Part shown: positions 57,570-64,000 of the stretch, one piece after another
How positions within the stretch are numbered: the first letter of the stretch is position 1
Layout of the letters: each line of letters begins with the position of its first letter
NCBI GenBank assembly: GCA_019925105.1
Contig: JAHGAU010000015.1
Span: 558,001 to 622,000 of the forward strand
Origin: Niebla homalea
Lineage: Eukaryota; Ascomycota; Lecanoromycetes; Lecanorales; Ramalinaceae
Length of the DNA stretch: 64,000 nt
Direction of reading: 5' to 3'
Notes under the pieces: model-generated
What the model saw: the letters and a program-made list of their open reading frames with translations, nothing else
Told to the model about the DNA's origin: nothing
The model's database searches: none
Translations under genes and position numbers: made by a program

Positions 57570-58432
57570 TCAGGCGTGGGAAGACCGCCCTGGTCTCCTT
57601 CGACGTTGACGCCTCAGCTCATTCGTCACTGATACTGCTTCTTCTTCCCCTTCTGCTACTTCTTCCTGCACTCTCGCATCGGGCGCTCGAGGTGGTCCAC
57701 TAAGTGTCTGGCGACGGCGGTGTTTAGTCAGGCTAGCGATGTCTCGAAACTCATCCTGGCTGAGAATTTTCCTTTGCCATAAATATCGATATAGCTCGAG
57801 ATCTGGCGCCTCGGGAAGCCCGTGATTGTGTCTGTGGTGCTCCGCGACATGCAGCATCAGCTGTCGCCATGCTGTCCATCCGTTCGCATTTTGGAAGGGC
57901 TCGCGGCAAAAGGGGCATCGACATGACTTGGGGGGTTCAACCTCAACCGTGCCCCTGCCGCAGATACGGATCACAAAATGCTCTCGCAGAGTGTGGTTGA
58001 TCCAGTCTTCCACTTTGTCAATACCGAACTCCTTTTTGCAACCAATGTGCCAAAACGGGCATATCAAGCTGAGTACTGGCCGGTCAGGTGTGACCAGGCA
58101 AGCATTCATCTCTTCATCCACCACTTGAACACGGGAGCCGATGGATGAGGAGCCTGGTGTGAGGACTGAGTCATCAGTTTTTGACGACCCTGGTGCTTTG
58201 GAGAGGCCCGGTAGAGAGCCGTTGGAAGTCAGAGAGTTGTGATCGATCAGCAGCGAGGTGCCCTCGCTCCTTGCAGCCGTGCCATGATAAGATCCATCAC
58301 GATGGATCAAATTATGGGGTAGGTATGAGTTTGCCGCTTGTTCTGTCTGCAGCCGTGACTCTACCTGATCTGCTACGAAGACTTGGAGGAGTGGGGCGGT
58401 CTGAGGACTAGGACGACCATTTGGACGGAACA
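57570..58432 (-). CDS. Zinc-finger-like protein, 5' exon unresolved
   Basis: The main exon encodes about 287 residues. Two Cys/His clusters look like degenerate C2H2 fingers: CPFWHIGCKKEFG...WINHTLREHF and CRCPFCREPFQ...WRQLMLHVAEHH. They are followed by a helix-rich LYRYLWQRKILSQDEF segment and an Arg-rich end. This pattern is seen in uncharacterised fungal proteins related to C2H2 regulators. Residues 1-120 are Ser/Gly-rich. No in-frame ATG lies near the beginning. The exon seems to start after a TAG acceptor at 58433, and the first coding exon, with a possible GTAAGA donor at about 58560, could not be fixed. Nuclear role is inferred only from the fingers. Confidence 0.6.
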
Positions 58433-59298
58433 CTACAGAGTCATGTGAGCAAGCACTCTCTGAAGCCGGCGAGGATATGTCAGGTTACTGCTGTGGTACT
58501 GGTCTCAAATCGCTGCTTCACCGCGTGATGCTGCCAACGATATCTTCCTACTCCTCTTACCTTAATGTGAGGGCAGAAAGGTAACGTGGGTGAGGATCTT
58601 GCGGTGCGTGGTCTTTGGACGGTAAGCAATATTATCAGTATCAGCTCATGCACTCCCAGAGACTCGGAATGTGTAAAGGGGGAAGGGTGAGTGGAAATGA
58701 GCTATCAGAGAGAGGGTACGGGTAAGTAACCGCGGGCCCCTGATATAACCGACAACTCCCTACGAACAGCTCTAGGTGAAGCTCTATGGCGGCCCGACAC
58801 GCTCATCTGAGCGCTTTGAGCAGCTACTATAGCGGCAATTATCATCTTTGCACCAAAACTCTCAGGCCAAGCGAACGCCTTTGGGTGAGGTCTCCTCCTG
58901 AGCCACGCTGTCTTCACGGCCATCACAGGCATCACCAATCCGACGCTTAGTTCCTCTGGTCTTTCAAAGGCTGGAATGCGGTCGAGAGGTATACACCATT
59001 ACGATGATATGCTGCTAGGGAAGCGTGGTCCCTAGGGTTTGCGGGGGGAGCACTGCGGCCAGCAAAAGCGACCTCATGTGACCGTCCTCCACTAGTGTGA
59101 TGCAGGTTCATGCACGACCTCGATGCGAGACAAAGCCTTTTCATTGATGCCGAACTTTACATAAGGCTTCACATGTCGTAAGCACCTCAGCTTGAGATTA
59201 ACGGCGAAGCAAAAAGCAATTTGTGAATAGTAGACCCCAAAAATAAGCCAGTCCCTGGCTGCGGAGCGTATCAGCTACATGTCAATGATCGCCAATCT
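58433..59298. other. Interval between zinc-finger-like gene and MER3
   Basis: 866 bp. The part next to 58433 must include the missing 5' exon and promoter of the zinc-finger-like gene. The rest shows no recognisable gene. Confidence 0.4.
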
Positions 59299-62200
59299 TC
59301 AAACGAAATCCACAATGTCTTGATACTCTGCAATGAAGGCTGGATCAAAATTGTGGGCCCACTCTGGGAGATCAGGCTTGATGGATGGCGGCAGTGCTTC
59401 GGGTACCTGGTCAGCCTGCTGCGGGAGATCTTGAGCTTTGTGCAAGGCTCTTTCAGTCCTAGCTTTCTTCGAGTCAAGCTCTGCTGGTCGTAGATCGTCG
59501 ATTGGTGCCTCACAGAATGTGCGCTTGTGAGAAGACCGTGGCACAACTACGGGGCCACTGGAGGATAGGAATGGCTTGTCTGAAGAGATCTCCGGCATAT
59601 TGGCCTCCAGTAATTGTTGGCAGCTACCCTTGTCCAATTGAGAGGCTACTCCCTGTTGTAAGGAAATGGAGTCACTGAGTCCAACAAGAGCCTGTTCCGT
59701 GTCAGAGATTTCAGCATCATATCGAGGAAGATCAATTGCCTCTACACGATCTGCGGCCATATCCACATCTTGGATGATGCTCTCAGCCATTCGCATATGG
59801 TCTGGCGAAGAGGGAGCTTCTGTTTCATTGTCGCCCCCAGGTACGTGTATTGGCTCTGTCCCCTCTATGAAGCCTGGGAAAGAGGGCAGTCCCAGGTCCC
59901 ATTCCTCACCAAAATCTGAAGAAGGTTCGGCATGAGGACTGAGAATTCTACCCTGGTCAGGTATCCGTTCAAACATTCCATCCTTGGCGGAGGAAGAAGC
60001 ACGCTTCTTATTTGACACTGATGGAACCGGAAGCTCATTAGTGGCTGACTTGTGAAGGGCCTCAAGGGCACGAAAGTCTTTCGAGTATCCCTTCGATTGT
60101 GTTCTTGACATAGGAGATGACGCCAGGTCGAGCCGCTCGATCTCCCCCTTTTTGCCAGCTCGTGAAACCAGTGTTGATTGTCTGTTTTCTAGCTTTGTAT
60201 GAACATTGGACTTCGACCCTTGTCGATTCGATGAATTAGTCAGAGAGGATGCAGGGAACACCGAGTTTTTAGGAGGCTTTGGTGCTTTGTTGACTCCTTC
60301 TCGGCAGCAGAGATGCTTGCACCTTACAGGAGTGTCAGTACTAGCTTGTTGTCCTCTGGGATGTAGATTTACGCTTGCTTGTCTTTGCATTTGTGATTGC
60401 ATGCCCAATTGCCATTGGCTAGTTTTTCTGGAGCCCATGCTTCTTGGTGTGGCTGCGAGACACAGTTCCTGGCAGCTCGATACTCGTCGATATCAGTGAA
60501 CGTCGATTGGGCTGCTGATCGGTATAAGTGAATTGAACGGTGTATCAAGTAGGATCGAGTGTCAACATACCCCCGTCTGCATTCATCATGTCTTCGTCGT
60601 CCAGGCCGTCGTCGTCGAATTCATTGTCTTGAGATCTCTGCGGAGCCCTTTCGCAACGTTGGGCTCCAAGTCTTTGTTTTGCTAACGGATGAAGCTGAGT
60701 GCTTTCCCCCTCGATAATCGGGTTCTGCGCCCTGGTCCGTGGAAAGGCAGTTGAATGCAGCTCGGGCCTCAGCTCAGCATGTCTCAGTGTGCCAGCTGAT
60801 TCTCTTTGAGCATGATCCAAATTGTACGCGGGGCCTATTTACCAATTTCGCTGCACATCACATAGCAGTTCAAGAACTGGCGATCGTTCATCATCTCTGC
60901 AGACAGATTCACACTAGACTCGTGTTTTGACTTGTTCACACTATTACTGGTCAGCTTTATTGCATTACAGGATTTGTGGGGGACACCTACAGTGTCTGTT
61001 GAAAGTCTACAAGATACCCATCAGATCGTTCGGTAACAAGCTGGACATAGACCGGCCTTTTTTGGAACATAGCGGGCGGATTACTGTTCATGAAACTCCA
61101 GTCCACAATGAATTTGATAACCGGAAGGCGTTCGTGTTTCAATTCCTTCGTTAATCAGTATCGAAGCTGTCGAGCCTGCACCAGAAACCTACCTTGCCAG
61201 TCAACTTGATCCCAGCTCTGAGCCTTGGGAAGGCTTGGGCACTGGCTACTACTTTGCTGCCGAATGGAGGGTTCTTATTCAGCAGCATCTCTATCCGTGA
61301 GGGCTCCGCAGCCTCAAGCTCTTCAATGCCAGTGATCCCTGCCATTGCCAATTTGCGAATGGCAGCGATACCGATCTGGGGTATTTGCTTCATCTGAAAG
61401 GGCGAAGTATCCCATGCACGCGCGGACAGGCTTCTTGACAGCTCCAAGGCACGGCGGAGTCCAACAGCGTCCTGTTTCTCAGTTTCGCAAGCAACGATGC
61501 ATCGTATGAGGCGTTCAGCACTAGCCAGAAGGCGCACCTTGTCCTGAGAGTATTGGTGTCTATGCTTTGCGAATTCCTCATCAAGGGGAAAATCGATCCC
61601 GCCCAGCTCCATTTGTAACATTAGACTTCGTTTGTGCGCATGTATCGCGATATCGACCTTGATGGAGAACTTGATGCCGTTGTGCCGATTGATCGTCTTA
61701 TAGAGCTTTTTCTCGTTGGCACGAAGACGTATGTCACGATACTCATCCGCCTGGACAAGAGCCGAAAGCTACCATTGTTAGATCTTGATAGCTCCATACC
61801 TTAGTGCACTCACCAGGTCCGACATTTTGGGTTGATTCCCCAGACCTAAGATTGTACGCATTGTTTCATATTTGACGAAATACCGTGTCATTGCGTCGCC
61901 ATATCCGGTAGTCTTCAGATACTCGTTTGCGTCACTGGAAACAAGATCGAGCTCTCTCAGCAGGCCAAGGTCCCGTTCGCAAATCTGCTCGACCTTTTCT
62001 TCCAAATGAGACTGAATGGAGCAGTCATCGATTTTGTAGTGGGTCGGATTCTTCCCCATTCTTACGTACAAAAATGTTCCGGCAAGCCAATTCTTCGCCG
62101 ACTGGATGCTGTAAACGGTACCCAGGCCAACCTCTGCGTTCAAGTGCTCGATCAAATTAAGATGTAGACAGCTCTCGAGTAGCTCATGGCCGGAGACCAA

Positions 62201-64000
62201 TTTCTCATATTTGGCATACTTCTCTTGTTTAGTGATGATCACGGCAACGGCTGAGTTGCCAAATTGAGGCCGTCCAGCACGGCCCATCATCTGCATGACC
62301 TCAAGGTCGGAGTATTCTTGAACGTTGAATTCCTGATAAGTCACTGTGTTCTTTATGATCACAAAGTGACACGGCAAGTTCACACCAACGGCCAGAGTTG
62401 ACGTGCAGCAGATGACATTGATTTGGCCGTTGAGGTATCCTCGTTCGATTGCCTGTCTATCAACACTGTCAAGGCCGCCATGGTGAAATGCGACGCCTGA
62501 AGAGATCGTATCTAGGGTACTATGTGAGCACTGATTTTGAGGCAATTGAGCTCTGGCTTACCTTGTAACTCACGATTGTATACACTCAGCTTTTGCGATG
62601 GACCAGCCCAAAGACGGTCTGCTGGAGGCTTTGCAGCCCAGAGATTGGACAGCATTTTCGCTGTGTTCACACAAGAAGCTTTTGTGAAGCAGAAGATCAT
62701 GATTGGTTTGTTGCGCGAATGTTTGGTAATGATGCCAGGAAGACTGCGGACGTCAACAACATGCACAATGTGAGCATCATACTTCTGCAACTTACCCAGG
62801 GTCGCAGGCCTTTTCGAAGCCAAAGTCGTTCCCTCTGTATGGTATGCCAACGACATGCTTCTCAAGTTTGACGGGCCTGAATTCTTCACCGAAGATCTCA
62901 CGAACAGCAGGCAGTCCTGGACTTGCATGATCCCTACCCAACCAGGTTGCAATATCCTCAGAGTTGGGGACAGTTGCACTTAGAGCCACAAAGCGCACAC
63001 TTGATCCCATAGATTTCGTGCGTGAGACAACCGCTTCTAATGTAGCACCGCGGGAGTCTTTGAGGATGTGGACCTCATCAATCAAGAACAGCTTGACCAT
63101 TTTCATTAGCTTGGCATGATCCTTCCATCTTCTTGTCATACTGTCCCATTTTTCGGGCGTGGTGACAATGAGGTTTGCACTTTGCACATTTCGAAGCTGA
63201 GCATTGTCTGTATCCCCGGTGAGCTCAGCGGAGCGCAGATTGAGGTTAGAGAGCTTCGCCTGCCAGTCCCTATGACGTTCTGAGCAGAGTGATTTGGTGG
63301 GTGCCATATAAACAATCTTGAATTGGTCTGGGTTCGAGGTCGAGATGAGGCGACAGATCGCCATTTCCAGGACAGTGGTCTTGCCACCCCCTGTTGGAGC
63401 CGATAAGACAAGGTTGTAGTCAGATTCGAACGCAGTCGGATAACATCTAGATTGTATGGCGTTAAACAGAGGCGGAAAGATTGATCGAAACCTGTCTGGC
63501 ATGTTGTTGACTGATATTAATTGGATGCCATTTGCCGAATGGGGAGCGTGTTGAAGCTCTATTTGCTGATGTCCATGGAGTGGTTCCAACGTTGGAGGAG
63601 TATCCTGTCTTCGCATCTTTGATGGTGTGTAGCTGCGATTGGTCGTCTGGCTTCGAGACCCGCATTCTGCTCGAGGTCTGCCGACATTTGGGGCTGGCTT
63701 GGAGGTGATGGGTGTGGTTGAAGGAGCAAGAGGGTAAGCTCGCTGACCACCTGTCCGTTGTTGGAACCTGTGTGTTGGGCTTGAAGCAAAATGGCCCACT
63801 GGTGGAGACGAGGGCAGCCTGGTGGCAGCTAGCATCGTAGACTGCCGATCTGAATTCAATCAGTAACGGACGTATCAGTCTTGGATGGGACTCACCATTC
63901 ATTCGTCGTCCTTGGGTTTGGACTGAATCAAAGAAAGGACTGGAGGAGTAATTGCGAGCATGACGATTAGGTAGGGGAAGCCTCGCGGTCGAAGCTGAAT
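59299..64000 (-). CDS. MER3: Meiotic ATP-dependent DNA helicase MER3/HFM1 (5' end outside window)
   Basis: Ten exons visible: 63896-64000 (partial), 62796-63849, 62562-62743, 61814-62511, 61193-61768, 60991-61145, 60843-60946, 60571-60795, 60373-60514 and 59299-60322, all phase-consistent. MER3 is a 3'-5' Ski2-like helicase that stabilises recombination intermediates and promotes interfering meiotic crossovers. Walker A is APTGGGKTTVLE and the DEVH box is FLIDEVHILKD. SALSATVPN-type motif III, the VAFHHGGLD segment and MQMMGRAGRPQFG motif VI follow. Next come a winged helix, a Sec63 domain (QIGIAAIRKLAMAGI) and a C-terminal CxxxC...CCRE zinc knuckle joined across an intron (CNHKCKDKQACKHLCCREG). 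The open frame continues to the window edge without an ATG, so the N terminus is probably incomplete. An ATG at 63902 is the only in-window alternative. Confidence 0.94.

Noticed and set aside
1..64000. Secondary-metabolite cluster, defence island or CRISPR-like array
   Set aside because: No polyketide or peptide synthetase, terpene cyclase, cluster regulator or regularly spaced repeats were found. The genes are mostly conserved housekeeping functions.

Overview
The window is nuclear DNA of a filamentous ascomycete (Pezizomycotina). The evidence is gene-dense DNA with many short spliceosomal introns (roughly 40-70 nt, GTRNGT...YAG, with CTRAC-like branch sites), monocistronic genes on both strands, and fungal families: a complete Dicer-like 2 gene, an eight-cysteine hydrophobin, calcipressin with its LxxPPPSPP motif, and fungal forms of Mlp1/TPR and MER3. 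I could not narrow it to class or genus. No rRNA, tRNA, CRISPR or prophage signal was seen. About 25 protein genes could be built, most with exon junctions that close in frame from start to stop.

Layout. 1-1.7 kb: no gene seen. 1.7-10.7 kb: tRNA thiolase CTU1/NCS6 (+), an F-box/WD40-like protein (-), a GRAM/WBP2-like adaptor (+), a Dabb-domain protein (+), a TMEM135-like membrane protein (+) and proteasome alpha-2 PRE8 (-). 11-14 kb is the one accessory-looking stretch: a compact hydrophobin (-), about 1.8 kb without a recognisable gene, then a 564-bp non-autonomous DNA transposon with imperfect inverted termini. 14.3-21 kb: a RING-CH membrane E3 ligase (+) and an eight-exon dicer-like-2 gene (-). 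22-31 kb: an MFS sugar porter (+), RFC5 (+), a small unrecognised gene (+), mitochondrial ribosomal protein uL16m (-) and RFC1 (+), so two subunits of the same clamp-loader complex lie 2.2 kb apart. 32-41 kb: COX11, dynactin p27 and the 6.4-kb Mlp1/TPR gene (all -). 41-49 kb: TFIIE-beta (+), COQ3 (-), mitochondrial Phe-tRNA synthetase MSF1 (+), GrpE/MGE1 (-) and arginyltransferase ATE1 (-). 50-57 kb: a diphosphoinositol-type Nudix hydrolase (+), a leucine-rich-repeat protein (+), an MDP1-like HAD phosphatase (+), a small hypothetical (+) and calcipressin (+, with an apparent frameshift). 57.5-64 kb: a zinc-finger-like protein (-) and the meiotic helicase MER3/HFM1 (-), whose 5' end leaves the window.

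How the genes relate. This is mostly conserved housekeeping sequence. Mitochondrial functions recur (uL16m, COX11, COQ3, MSF1, MGE1), and two of the divergent pairs share short intergenic regions: COQ3/MSF1 (194 bp) and uL16m/RFC1 (about 210 bp). DCL2 (RNA silencing, RNA-virus defence) and MER3 (meiotic crossover control) imply RNAi and sexual competence.

I found no convincing new multi-gene system. The points most worth checking are the transposon and its possible captured gene fragment, the unusual hydrophobin cysteine spacing, the acidic tail on DCL2, and three genes (calcipressin, the LRR protein, the small gene at 25.9 kb) whose reading frames are interrupted unless particular splice choices or base errors are assumed.
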